DNA from: Apodospora peruviana | Taxonomy: Eukaryota > Ascomycota > Sordariomycetes > Sordariales > Lasiosphaeriaceae | Assembly: GCA_033439685.1 (NCBI GenBank) | Contig: JAUEDM010000005.1 | Location: 1,798,001 to 1,862,000 of the forward strand | Direction of reading: 5' to 3' | DNA length: 64,000 bases | Part shown: positions 1 to 11,174 of the stretch, in pieces | Layout of the letters: every line of letters begins with the position of its first letter | Numbering within the stretch: the first letter of the stretch is position 1 | Notes under the pieces: generated by a model | The model's input: only the letters and a program-made list of their open reading frames with translations | What the model was told of the DNA's origin: nothing | Database searches by the model: none | Program-made: the position numbers and the translations under genes

Positions 1-1347
1 CTTCAACGCTGGCTCGCTTGTGAAGCAGTCACCCTCCATCAACCCAGTCGCGGCCAATGGTTCAAATCTCGGGTTGATTTTAAGCCTGGCGGTTGGTTGT
101 CAGACTCCGTTTATACTTTCAAAGAAGAAAGGAGGAACAACTCTGGCAAAGAAAATTCATGATTCGGCTAGGCATAGCAGGTCATTAGATACATTACTAA
201 TAACGGACAAGTCATCGACAGACAAACAGCATCAAGGACGGATACTCCCGCCCCTCTTCTTCCGACTCCAATCTCCCGTTCTCACGACGGACTAACCACT
301 CTTCAGACCAGTTCCTGCTGCTGGTAGGCAGAGCCGGAAGGACCACTAACGATGGCATGATAAGTGGTTAGGACTGAAAAGAAAACTAAAACAATGACAA
401 ACAGAAACTCCCGAGGACACCAGTTCGCCTTCCGATATCCAACCAGCGAAACAAAACAAAGGAAATAACCCCTGAAGACAAGATAAAACACCAATGCGAA
501 GACCACAAAGTTTCTTGATAACTCATGCAATTTTGTCTCTCTTTCAATACTTGTCCAACCCACGTTGTTTTGTCATGATTTCATGGTTGTATGCCGCACC
601 ACCCACACGGCGGGATGACCCAAAGTGCGGTGTGTATTATGTGCGTGTCGTGGTGGTGGTGGTCATCGGTGTGTAACTTGGGGAAGAGGCTGAGGCTTGC
701 TTTTCGGATTACACCCAACCCAAATACGTTTCGTCCTTTTGTGTGGTTGTGCGTGAGTTCTTGCCGCTAACCGACAGGGGAGTTTAAGGTAAGATGAGGT
801 AGCACAAGAACTGCAAGGATCTTAATAACCTAACAAAAGCTCGCCCTCGATCCTTTTTTCGTTATTTTTTCGCTATTCACGCCTCCTTCCCACCTCCCCA
901 TTCACGCATGTGACCTTTTGAAGGCGGGTAAGGCTACATGGGATGTGGGAGGACAAGACAAGAGAAATGGGTGGGATAAGCGGGATAACAACTTTCCAAC
1001 AGGTCTGTGGAGGGTTTCGGTTCTCCTTCCGTCGACGTGCGTTTCGGGTGAAGTTGAATACCGAGCAGCGAAAGCGCGTGAGATGACGAAGTGGGTTGGT
1101 TACGTTGCAGTGCTCTCCCTTTCTTTTCTTTTTCCTTTCTTTTCCGGTTGGAAGTCCTTGTTGCCTGGAAGTCCTCGTTGGTCAACAGTCGATAAGTCCA
1201 CCCCCCTATCGTTCCCATCATGAGAGCGAGAGAGAGAGAAAATAAAGAGAAATGGCGGTATGTGGTATGAAAAAGACCGTTGATGAGATAATCATGAGAC
1301 ACCTCTCGTATAGGTTCATTCTCGAATCATGAAGAAAGCTCGTGTGC
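1..1347. other. No gene recognised (left edge)
   Basis: No reading frame here has recognisable protein content. The right part is the 3' flank of the minus-strand Rid1-like gene. Short GA-rich runs occur near 1225-1245. The left part may be UTR of a gene outside the window, but nothing shows this. Confidence 0.5.
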
Positions 1348-4018
1348 CTAGAACCAGGGGTCGTCATTGGATCGCCGTTCGGCACCACCACCGCCACTAA
1401 CAGTAACGAGGCCAACACCAAGCTTTGGCATCTCGAGCCTGGGTGGGGCCTCCTCCTTTGCTTTCTTTCCACCCCCACCGCCAGGCCGATGCTTGACTGG
1501 TGAGTTGCTCCGGCTCTCTGGAGGAAGTCCATATCTGACGTCGCGAACATCCCACCCATCTTCGGCAGCGGCGGCCACCCAGGTACGCAGGCCATCGTGG
1601 ACGGAGCCATAGAATTTCTCTTTGCACATTCGCAGGCTGCCGCCTAGACAACGCTCCCAGCCCGAGATGCGCAGCTCGGCGCGGAGAGCGTTGCGGTCTT
1701 CGGCAGTTGGACCTGTACATGCCAGGATGGCGTTCATCAAGTCCAGGTGACTCGCCAGGTAGTTTGTTGCATCCCACTCCACCCCGCCAACATAGGGAGC
1801 TGCTGGCACTGGGGGGCGTTCTTGGGGAAAGTGACAAGTCATGTACGCGAGTTGACCGTCGGAAATACCAGCTGTCTTTGCGGCGCCGGCGTAGATGCCG
1901 GACGACGTGTCGGTCAGGCCCGCGGCAGACGTAGATGTCGTTGCGGTGGCAGATGACTTGTCGGATTGCAGAGCAATAACGTTCAAATTGTGCAGGAAGA
2001 TCCAGAAGACCTCCTTGGTAACAGAGACGACTTCTCTGCACCATACGCGGTAAGGACGCTCACGTCTCATATCCAGAACGAAGGCGACGGGACGTTCCTC
2101 TTCCTTGGGTTCGGGGTCTCGCAGGAAACCTAGTACCGTTTGAGCTCTTACCACACGTTCATGTGGCGTGGAGCACTCGATGTAAGTGAGCAGAACTGAC
2201 GTGATAATGTTGCGCGTGGTGAACTCGCTCGGGCCTTTCTTCTCGGGATCAAAGATCATATGCAGCAGGGCGGGAAAGAGAGTGGTGTGAATGGAGTGAA
2301 GGTACTGCAGCGCCAATGCCGTGGTACACAATGCCTTGAGGCACAGCAGATTCTCGTGCAGCAATGCATCCTCATGCTCCTCTCTGCAGGCGTGGTCAGT
2401 TTAGGAAGTTTCCGAAGCCCCCACGGGCCACAAATTTGGGCTCTTCGAGAAGTGCGGGACGGGAAAACACGACTTACCTCCACTCGACAGCCATAATGCG
2501 ATGCAGTAGCTCGACAATCTCTTTCATGCCGCCCTGACGAATAAACTCTTCGGTCCATGCAACTGTCTCGTTCCGGAGAAGAAGGCGGAGCTTGTGCAGC
2601 TTACCAACCTCAACAAGTTGGGGCTGCTGCACCTTGCGCAAGTACGAAACAAAATCGGACGGTCCCTGTTGGCCCTTGCCTTTGGACACGCTTCCTCCCG
2701 GGCTGCTTGACCGCACATTTGTGGTTGAAGGACAGTCGCTCGCGATGCTATCGGTCGATTTTGTCCTAAAATGTCTTCCCAGGCTGCTGTCGCCCTTCTG
2801 CTTTTTCGTTGGAGAAGATGGTGCTTTGTTGTTGCTTCTGGCGAGCGTCCAGCTCCTTCCTCGAGAGTGCTTCGTCTTCTTAGTATCGTCCTGGTCAGGT
2901 ACTGAGGCGGACCCACCACCCTCGGTTGACGTTTCACTCCCGTTCGTCCTTGGGCGTTCTAGCTTTTGATGCGTCTCTGCCCAATCTTGCCGAATAAACT
3001 CCATCTTGATCGTGTCGTTCAGGTTCCGCATTTTGTACCTCTGGTTCTCAGGAATGTTCCGCCTGTCCAACATAGCCTCCAGGTGCTTGTCAATATCTTT
3101 GGGGTCGATCAATGGTTCCCTCGCCACTGACGCTGAGGACTTTGTTCTTAGCCCTAAGCCCGAAAAGGCGTGCCTAATACCAGGGCGAGATGGTGCGGCT
3201 TCTTTCCCCCAGGTTTGTCGCTTCTGGCCGTTCTCATCTCCAGTAGCTTTTGACCGACTGTCCCTGGAGTCAGCCGACGACTGAGAGGTGTTCTGTTGGC
3301 CAGAGCCATAGTACTGAAACGACTTTGGGCGCGGCTTCATGGCGGGCCGTTCCGTGGCCGAACCAGGTTGCCTTGTGAAAGGGTCGCCGCGCTCGACTCG
3401 CGGGGAAGCGGCGGGACTCATTCTGTGGTCTGCATACAGCTGCTGACTGGCGAACTGCAGATAGATCGGGGGCGGTTCAATGTGGTCGCTAGTTGAGCTT
3501 GGCGGAGTCCTGTTCTCCTTGTCCTTCTCCTTAGTGCGGCGGGAATCCTCATCTGTAAGAAGTTGCTTGAGATTCTTCATCGACTTTGGTCGCGAGAGAA
3601 GGCCTCCCAAATTCGTGGAAGACTTGACCTTCTTTGGCTTCGCCGGCGAGCTGTCCTTGGGCTTCGACGAATCCCTGGTAGCTAGCGATTTCAGCGATAT
3701 TGTGGAAAACACGCTCTTCGTTGGTGACGATGGACCGCGCTCCAAAACTTTCTCTGGTGACCGTTGGGGCTGCTCCTGCCGGTTCCGCTGTAGCTCGCTG
3801 AGGGGCGCGTATTGTTCCGGTTGCTGATTTGTGAAGTAGTCCATGTTGGTGTTGAGTCCTAGGTCCAGCCGCACCTCGGCTGGGGCCAATGCAGATGAGG
3901 CCAGACCAGAGCCGTCGGAATTGTTTCTCTTGTGGCCGCCTATGAACGAGCGGAGAACGGACGACTTGGTGCGCTGGTGGTTGCGCCCGGCGTCATTGAG
4001 GTCCGCCATGGCTGGCAT
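1348..4018 (-). CDS. rid1: Rid1-like GTPase-binding protein (formin-type GBD/FH3, no FH1/FH2)
   Basis: Two exons, 4018-2478 and 2383-1348, joined over a 94-nt intron (donor GTAAGT, acceptor CTGCAG), give 858 residues. The join restores a continuous helical stretch of formin FH3 type. The first 300 residues are Ser/Pro/Lys-rich and probably disordered. A segment near residues 305-340 (KHLEAMLDRRNIPENQRYKM) matches the Rho-GTPase-binding region of diaphanous-type formins. The FH3/armadillo-like part runs from about 470 to 760, followed by a basic Gly-rich tail ending in DDPWF. No proline-rich FH1 or actin-nucleating FH2 is present, so this is not a formin but the separate fungal family annotated as GTPase-binding protein Rid1, presumably an effector of Rho/Cdc42-type GTPases in polarity or septation (inference). 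It is unrelated to the Neurospora RIP gene rid. The start is the first ATG of the frame; a second ATG follows three codons later. Confidence 0.8.
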
Positions 4019-4701
4019 GGCTTGAGACAACGGCAGACGAAATAGCTGACGGTTGGCGTGACGAGATGTGACAGCGAGAGAAATAAAACAAGAAGATCAA
4101 GAAAGGCAATGCGAAATGCTAACTGCCGATGCGAATACCGAATTACCGATGCAGATGCTGATGCTATCTATGCCTATGCCATTGTCGTCAGATGGGTGCG
4201 GTCCCAAAAATCCTCGAGCGCTTCGGAGTCAATTGGGTGGCCGATCAGAAAAAAAAAACCGCAGTTGAAGAAAGGCGAAGTTCGGTTCCAGACAAGAATT
4301 GGCAGTCGCTGGTTCCAAGGTTGCGAAGACGTCAAAGCAAGCAGTTACGGCCTCGGCCAATGGCAACAATTTACGATTTTGTTTACCAGGGGGCGTTACC
4401 CCGGCAATGAGTGCCCCTCCGTGCCACTCGTGTCCACCTGTCTGGGGCTACTCCGTCGTCATTATCGCGATAAGCTCCAATTGGCATTGCCCCACCACCA
4501 ACCACCGCAGCGGTCACGGCTCTGTGTACGAGCGTTCGGCTTTTCGACTCCGAATCACGACCCCGAGACAGATATAAATCGGTGGTTCAATTACTACAAA
4601 TATTGCCGATGCGAGAGATGCAGTTGATTCAGGGTGCACATCCGACAAGATTTTTACCAGCAGTCTATCTATATTCTGTCGTTTACACCTCAGCAGTATC
4701 G
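4019..4701. other. Intergenic: rid1 promoter and 3' flank of the Apd1-like gene
   Basis: A plus-strand open frame of 189 codons (4058-4627) crosses this spacer, but its composition is not protein-like. Degenerate GATGC/TGATGC repeats lie at 4118-4175. No gene is supported. Confidence 0.5.
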
Positions 4702-5835
4702 CTACCAACTCATAAGCCCTTTTGACCGATCAAAACCACCCCTCAACTGCCTCTGTGGCTTAACTACCTTTCCTTGCAGCACCGTAAACTTGACAATACC
4801 CTCGCAGTCTTCCGGCCTCACCCGTGCGAGCCAAATGCACTGCGCTGCACCAACATCATCGCTTCCGCCCGCCGTTCCCTCAGCCGGTGCCGCCATCTCC
4901 TTCTTGGACACAATCAGCTTTTCGCCCTCAGACAACTTCCCCCGCTCCACGTTATCCAGCCCAAAGGCATCCGGCCGGCGGTAGACCATCATGTTCGCAC
5001 TGTACTTGTGCCCGCCGACGTGGCTGATGAAGTAGATGCCTACGCCGCCAGGACGCTCGTCATCCAGGTCGCGATAGAGTCCGAGCGGTTGTAGGTGGCG
5101 CTGCAGCTCCTTCCGGAGGAGCGGCGCGCTCTGTCCGCAGCGAGCGTCACGCGTCTTTTGACTGCAGAGAAGGATCAGGGCTCGGTGCGGGCACGGCCGT
5201 GTGGTGAGCTCTAGAAGGACAGCCGGCGTGCCCTCGGGGAGGGGCGCGGGTAGCGCCCTGGGCAGGCTGACCGGTTCCAGAGGTGCCGTGTTTGTGGGCG
5301 CCTTGTTGATGAACTCATTTATGAGGGTCGGTACCGTCGCCGGCGTCACGTTCTCAATAATGGTAAATGCGGGGAGGAGCAGGACCGTTGTGGGTTCGGA
5401 GTAGTCTGACGAGTGGTGCGGCGTTGGTATGTTGGAGGCCGAAAGCATAAGCCGCTTGTTACTACGGTTAGTCAATCCGATTTCTTGAAGTAGGAAGGAA
5501 TCGCTTACCCCGTTACTGGGTCCTTTTGCGCCGTCAATGGCCTGCATCACACTGCCCTTCTCGTCCGCGACATCGCGCACCCAGTCCGTCTTGCCCGTCG
5601 CAACCAGCACGTGGGTGCTCCACCCCTTGACAAAGCCATAGAGCTCATCCTCCTCGTCAATCTTGAAGTTCTTTGGGTACTGGACCACGCAACTGTCGCA
5701 GTCATGGTCGCAATCGTCGCCGTCGGCAGCCTTGTTGACGACCGGGAAGAGATCCCCAAGGCTGGCCTTGCTGCCCGAGTCACCAATGGCCAACGCTTTG
5801 GCGCTGTTCACCAGCGACTTCAGTCCGAACGACAT
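4702..5835 (-). CDS. apd1: Apd1-type thioredoxin-like [2Fe-2S] protein (sucrase/ferredoxin-like family)
   Basis: Exons 5835-5509 and 5454-4702 flank a 54-nt intron (GTAAGC donor, ACTAAC branch site, AAG acceptor) and give 359 residues. The N-terminal half has a cysteine cluster, CDHDCDSC at residues 42-49, followed by the conserved WSTHVLVATGKTDW block. The C-terminal thioredoxin-like ferredoxin domain holds the hallmark ligands: C206 and C215 (C-x8-C) and H254 and H258 (HVGGH, H-x3-H). In yeast Apd1 this two-Cys, two-His set binds a redox-active, pH-sensitive [2Fe-2S] cluster, and loss causes sensitivity to some redox-active compounds and to hydroxyurea. The ATG at 5835 was chosen for its AAAATG context and family-like start; an upstream in-frame ATG (about 5960) would add a Pro/Ser-rich extension. 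The intron is a multiple of three and stop-free, so retention would insert 18 residues. Confidence 0.88.
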   Translation of the reverse strand: MSFGLKSLVNSAKALAIGDSGSKASLGDLFPVVNKAADGDDCDHDCDSCVVQYPKNFKIDEEDELYGFVKGWSTHVLVATGKTDWVRDVADEKGSVMQAIDGAKGPSNGVSDSFLLQEIGLTNRSNKRLMLSASNIPTPHHSSDYSEPTTVLLLPAFTIIENVTPATVPTLINEFINKAPTNTAPLEPVSLPRALPAPLPEGTPAVLLELTTRPCPHRALILLCSQKTRDARCGQSAPLLRKELQRHLQPLGLYRDLDDERPGGVGIYFISHVGGHKYSANMMVYRRPDAFGLDNVERGKLSEGEKLIVSKKEMAAPAEGTAGGSDDVGAAQCIWLARVRPEDCEGIVKFTVLQGKVVKPQRQLRGGFDRSKGLMSW

Positions 5836-7037
5836 TTTCTTCTTCTGGAAAAAAGGGACCTTTGCGGTGGTTCGTTGACTGTTGCCCTTTGAAGATGGAG
5901 AAGAAGTGGAAGCTGGAGGAGCAGGAGCTGCCTCCTCGGAGACCCCCGTCGGCGGGCCCATAGCGGGCGGGTTCGCGAAAAGAATGGAGGTGCACCCGGC
6001 GGCCCGGGCTGAGTCCCCCAAGGTACCCCAGCTGTCGTCGCCTAGATTTGCTGCTTGTCGACAAGGGACCGACCTGACAGTGACGGGAACCTGGCGGTCA
6101 ATGATGCAATGTGGGGGATGGTGGGGCAGCCTGCCGCCTGCCGCTTTGTTTATCAGATCAAAAAACGCCCTACAGATGGAAATAATCAATCAGATAAAAA
6201 AGCCATTTGAAGAGATGAGACGAAAGGGTTTTAACGGACGGAAGTTAAAATATTTCGAGGTCCCTATTTAATTATCTGATCCGAGTCTCGGAGTTAGTCC
6301 AACAAATATCAGCGTATACGTAATGTTCTGAACCGAGTCCCTGTCACCGCTTCTCTCCTAGGCTGCTACGCCCGAACATCACCGTCGCCTTCCCGTCTGG
6401 GAACACGATTGGACACCTAAGCCGCTTATCAGATCGTTCGCGTCCCACATGAGCGTCTCAGCCCCGAGTTCCTTCCTGATTACGCGGCACTTCGGTCTTC
6501 TTCGGCTCCGAGCCCCTGCCTTTTAATCAAACTGTTTCCCCTTTATCGTCACTTTAGAAAGGCTCGCAAACGGTTTATTGTACAAAGACATGAGTTCAGA
6601 TTACTCAGCCTCGTATCTCCGAGCAGATCCGCAGATGATGCCGGTCTTCCGGAAGCTCAGGACCAACCAAACTGATGCCAGAGACAAATGCGATCAGGAT
6701 GCACAATCGACCTGGTATACCTCCAGATTTTGTAAGAAACATCCGGCTACACAGCAGCTACCTAGATGCATACAACCAGAACCGAAAATTTATTTTGAAA
6801 CAAAACACAGCTATGAGACAAGATTGATCGAGAGATACACCCAGCGAGGAAAAATGAACAACACAGATCAAAAACCCTTTGACATCCCAAACATGCTCAT
6901 CTTCCACCTAATCGAGTTTCACTATCAAATACGCCAAAGAAATTTATGACCAGATGTCATCATCCATCCCATGCTCTTAGTATTGCACCACACCCGCCGT
7001 CCAATCGTCCCGCAGCCAAGACGACTCCATCATCAAC
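5836..7037. other. Intergenic / UTR, no gene recognised
   Basis: Holds the 5' flank of the Apd1-like gene and the 3' flank of the acyltransferase gene. A 123-codon plus-strand frame (6578-6949) is antisense to the latter and has no recognisable domain. Confidence 0.5.
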
Positions 7038-9572
7038 TCACATATGCTTCCTCCTCTCATCTCCGCCGTCCTCCTCGCTATGTTCCCCCTCATCGCTATC
7101 CATGCCCATAAAAAGCCCCTTTTTAGTCGCATGCGCCTGACTCTTCCGCCTCCTCATCTCCCCGCGCTCCCTCATGGCCATCCGAATCTTCTTGCTAGCC
7201 TCATTAAAGCCCTCCTTGCTATCCAGCATCGTGAACCCATTGAGCGGAAACGCAGCCATCGGCCCTCCCTTGTCACCGCCAAACCCGCTGCCAGCCGAAC
7301 TGGACCTGCTCCGGCTCCTCGACACCGGCCGCGTAGCAAACATCTCTACAGTTCCAATGTTGCTGAACGACTCGTTCCTCGGGATCGCCCTGCTCGACTG
7401 CGTCGTGTCCCGGCGCGCGACGTGGCCGGGATGGGGCGGGCTGCTGGGGCCTGCTCCGGGCGAGGACAGTCCGCTTTCAGTTCCGGTGCGAGTACGCACG
7501 CCAAACGACGCCTGACTGGGCGATGTGGACACATTACTGTCCGTCCTGCGCATGGCGGGGTCGGCGAGCAGACGCGTCTGCTCAAAATCGGGAAACATAT
7601 CTGGCCCTAGGGTGTTGATGAGCTCCGTGACCTGCGCGCTCAGCTCAGCCCGACGCTCTCGTAGCTGGTGGATGTTGTAGCTGGAGCTCGGGTTGATACA
7701 CATGACCAGCGGCCGGAGGGACTTGATGATGTCCATGCCGACCTCGCCGAACCGCAGCGCCGCGAACGTGATGGCCGGGAAAAAGATCCACCCGGCGACA
7801 AACACCATCCAGATGGGCACACACTCAGGCACGTGACCCCACAAGCCGTCCTGGTACACCTTGTAGGCGAGGACTACAGTGTAGAAGTTATAAAGAACCG
7901 GCGCAAACCCCAAGGCAACAAGAAGTTTCCATGTGGCCATTACGTCCCTGCCCTGAATCTTGACAGTCGACCCAGCAAGTGCCATCTTGGCCTTTTGCCG
8001 GCTGATGACCTTGGTCGCGACAAACACCGGGGCGAAAAGGATCAGGCCCGGCAGCACACCCACCGACAGGACGAGCAGCTTCGCAAGTCTGTATAAAAAG
8101 GTGAAGACGACCTTTGGCCACGACATCTTGGCGTACTGCACCTGATGGTCCCGGATATTCAGGTACCTGAGCTGCTTGTTGTACTCTTTGACTGATTTCT
8201 GCAGGTTGATGATGCGCTCGTCATCTTTGTACTTCTCGTAGCCCAGTGCCATGCGGCGGTTCAGCTCCACAACAATCGGAAGCGGCAACTTCTTGCCAGT
8301 AGGGTTATAGAGACGTCTGGCGGCCTGGATGACCATGAGCGTATCGTAATCCGGCGTGGATACTGTGACGGCGCTCAGAGCCGAGTGGACAAGATCCAAG
8401 ACGCCACCAATGGCGTCTCGCCTCTGATTGTTCTTGTACATGTCCACAAACTTTGTTGGGATCTCAAAAGGCGGGCCAAACTCGATGACGGCCCTGGATC
8501 GGAACTTATGCGCATGGAAGTAGTTCATCCCCACGGGGACAATCTTGAGGCCACAATCGGGAGCTTCCGCGAGGGTTCCGAGGGCCATGATGGCAACACC
8601 AGCCTTCAGGGGCAGAAGCTCGGTGCGATCATGGCTGCCTCCTTCCGGGAAAATACCCACACAGCCACCATTCCGGAGCCGGTCAAACACGGCCTGGTAT
8701 ACCCTGGTCTGATCAATATGAGGCGCCAGTTTGTACTTAGTCCCCTGGAAGCCCTCCTTGCAGCCCTTGACATCCTTGTTCTTGAAGTTTCCATGTTCGT
8801 CGAGATCCTCGCGGCCAGTCAGCTGTGTCATGGGTACCCAGCCCTTGAAAGGCCGCTTGATGCGCAACTCCTCCGGCCCGATAATCTCGGAAATGTCAAT
8901 GCTGGACCCGGACTGCCCCTTGACCGAGGGCAAGAATATCATTCCGCTCAACTCGGCCTCCTTCTCAAAGTCCGTTCCAATACCTCGGATGAGAGTCGGG
9001 TCATCGATCGGATCGGGGAGGTAAATGGTGCCCTTGGCGGGTTTCGCCGAGTCCTGCGCCCTCCCAACCGGGACGGCGCCGTTCTGGCGAGACAACCATC
9101 CGATGAAACCGTGTACGGATTTCTGGGCGATAAGGAGAGACACGCGGCGCTTGGCCTCGTTACGCAGCGTCCGTTGTAGAATCAGGGCGTCGACGAACTA
9201 TTGGCAGATTCGACGACAAGACGGTCAGCCACCTCAGAACGCCCATATTACACCAAAATCGTCGTTAATTTGATAGGAAGAGAGATGGCAGGAACCAACC
9301 TGATTTGCATGTGGCGCTGCTACGAAAAGGACGGGGCCTCTGCGGGGCACCCGCCAGGAGCCACGAGGATGCACCTCGCGGAAGAATAGGTCAACCAGAA
9401 TCGAGAGAGACCAAAGTACAGCGTCGTATCTCCAATTACTCATAGGATAGAGCTCCTTCGCCAGTGGTGTCGGCGTCGACTTGGACCGGGAGACCGGCTC
9501 GAGACGAGACTCTTCCCTGGTTTGGGCTTCGGCGTCGGCATCTTGAGCCGTGACGGCTTCGCGAGAAGCCAT
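7038..9572 (-). CDS. Glycerol-3-phosphate O-acyltransferase (Gat1/Gat2 type, ER membrane)
   Basis: Exon 1 (9572-9300) and exon 2 (9197-7038), joined over a 102-nt intron, encode 810 residues. The protein is the fungal Sct1/Gpt2-type acyltransferase that makes lysophosphatidate from glycerol-3-phosphate and acyl-CoA, the first step of phospholipid and triacylglycerol synthesis. The catalytic block is HANQFVD (H88 to D94), assembled exactly across the splice junction. The substrate-binding block FPEGGSHDRT lies near residues 274-283, followed by LPLKAG. Three or four hydrophobic segments between about 455 and 590 are expected to anchor it in the ER. The C-terminal 200 residues are Ser/Arg-rich and probably disordered and phosphorylated. 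The size is normal for the filamentous-fungal enzyme. The start is the ATG at 9572, with no other in-frame candidate nearby. Only one copy is seen here, so it cannot be assigned to the yeast SCT1 or GPT2 lineage. Confidence 0.92.
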
Positions 9573-11174
9573 TGTAGGTTATGAAACAGAATGCAGAGCT
9601 GATGCGTGAACGAATGTTGGAGATGGCGGAACTACGAGAGTGACGCGGTATTTGTGATGCCGCACCCTCTCCCTTTCCTCGTCAAAATCCCAGCCTCCGG
9701 GCCGAGGTAGAAGTTGAAGGAAGGATATCGGTCGGCTGTCGATTGAGTTTCGAGCGTGTTGTTGCCTTTTTGTTTGACCGGGAGTTTTTAAACTTTTTCG
9801 TTTCGCGTTCAGTGGACGTGCGCTTTTTCGTCGAACGAAGCTTCGGAAAGTCGGCTTGTGAGTTGCGTGCGATTTGCCGAGGGTCTCGACAATAATAGCG
9901 GGAGACGGTCGGCCGGTAGCCCGGTGGTGAGGTAGGTTTATTAAGAGGAGCAGCAGCAAGAGATAGCGAGCTGCAACCCGGCCGCGATCCCTTATCTTAG
10001 GTCAATGCCAATGCCAGGGTGAGAAAAATCAGGCAAGGCACTTGAGCCGCTGCGGATCAACAACGGGAGGATTGCTGTGAGCAGAAGGTCTCTCTTAGGA
10101 GTGGCCAGGGTCCCGTCCTCTTCATCGATGTGATCTGAATCCACAATCTTGTTTCCACGCAGTTCCAGGGGGGAGGAAGGTAAACAGAAGTGATTGAAGT
10201 CGGAGGTGGGAGCTAAAGCTGGCAGGGCAGCTTCACACAGCAACGAGCTCCCCTCAGTTTGAAAGGCAAACAGGCTAACTGAAAAAAAGCACACTCCAGA
10301 AAAACCCCAGGATCTTCATCAAGCCGGGCGAGACCGACGATGTCATGGATTTGCCTTTGACCAGATCTCCACTGAGGGGCATGTTCTAGCAATTCTCGTG
10401 CATCAGAGGCTGCCTTGGCAGTGCCTTCCCGAGCTCTCATTGGACCCGCAGAAGCTACGTACCCCTCCATAGATCTTGAGAGCTTTCACCGGGACCAAGC
10501 TCGTCCTCGGTCGGCAGGAAGGCCGGTGCCACTGAACCCTACCTACCCAGGACGGATACGGCAGAGCCGACCGAGCCATCTCGTGAGAGATGGCCGAAGC
10601 CGAGGACAATTAGGTAAAAAGCCCAACGAGAGCTCCGTGAAGGATTCGCTTGTTGTATGTTCCGCAAAACACGTGAGAAGGAGCGATACCCGGAACCGCC
10701 TGGAACGGCCTTTCGAATGTTCCCAGCATAATGACCGGACGGAAGGGTTTTGATCTCGACGATGCGACGCTGCCATCCCGTTCGGAAGGTGGCATATACA
10801 TGCCTAGACGCTAGACGTGCATCCATTATAAGTCTTCGGATGACAGTTGACGTTAACAGGCAGCTAAAACAAAACTTATTTGCCACTGCTGCAGAAATTT
10901 TTATGAATGACTTGTAGAATTCGGAACGCGGCATCATCAGATGGCGGAAGCAGGTTGACTGAAAAACTTGGTATCATTGGTCTGGCAAAAATCACATGTC
11001 ACCTTCATAGAACATTGAGCAGATATTGAAAATGGGTACATAGACTTTTATGTAGTATTCTCATGGCACTCTATATCAGGTATTTCGCTATGGTAGAAAG
11101 GATTTAAACCCCTTCTCCTCACACGGGGTAGCTATCATACCCAAAAGGTGCCGCTGCCTGCCTCATCAGCACTC
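9573..11174. other. Intergenic, no gene recognised
   Basis: About 1.6 kb. The right part contains the 3' flank of the RING protein gene. The left part is the acyltransferase promoter and leader. The longest frames (132 codons minus at 10539-10937, 112 plus at 10415-10753) overlap each other and resemble no known family. Confidence 0.5.

Noticed and set aside
4058..4627. 189-codon plus-strand frame between rid1 and the Apd1-like gene
   Set aside because: Begins in degenerate GATGC repeats, has no domain, and overlaps other short frames.
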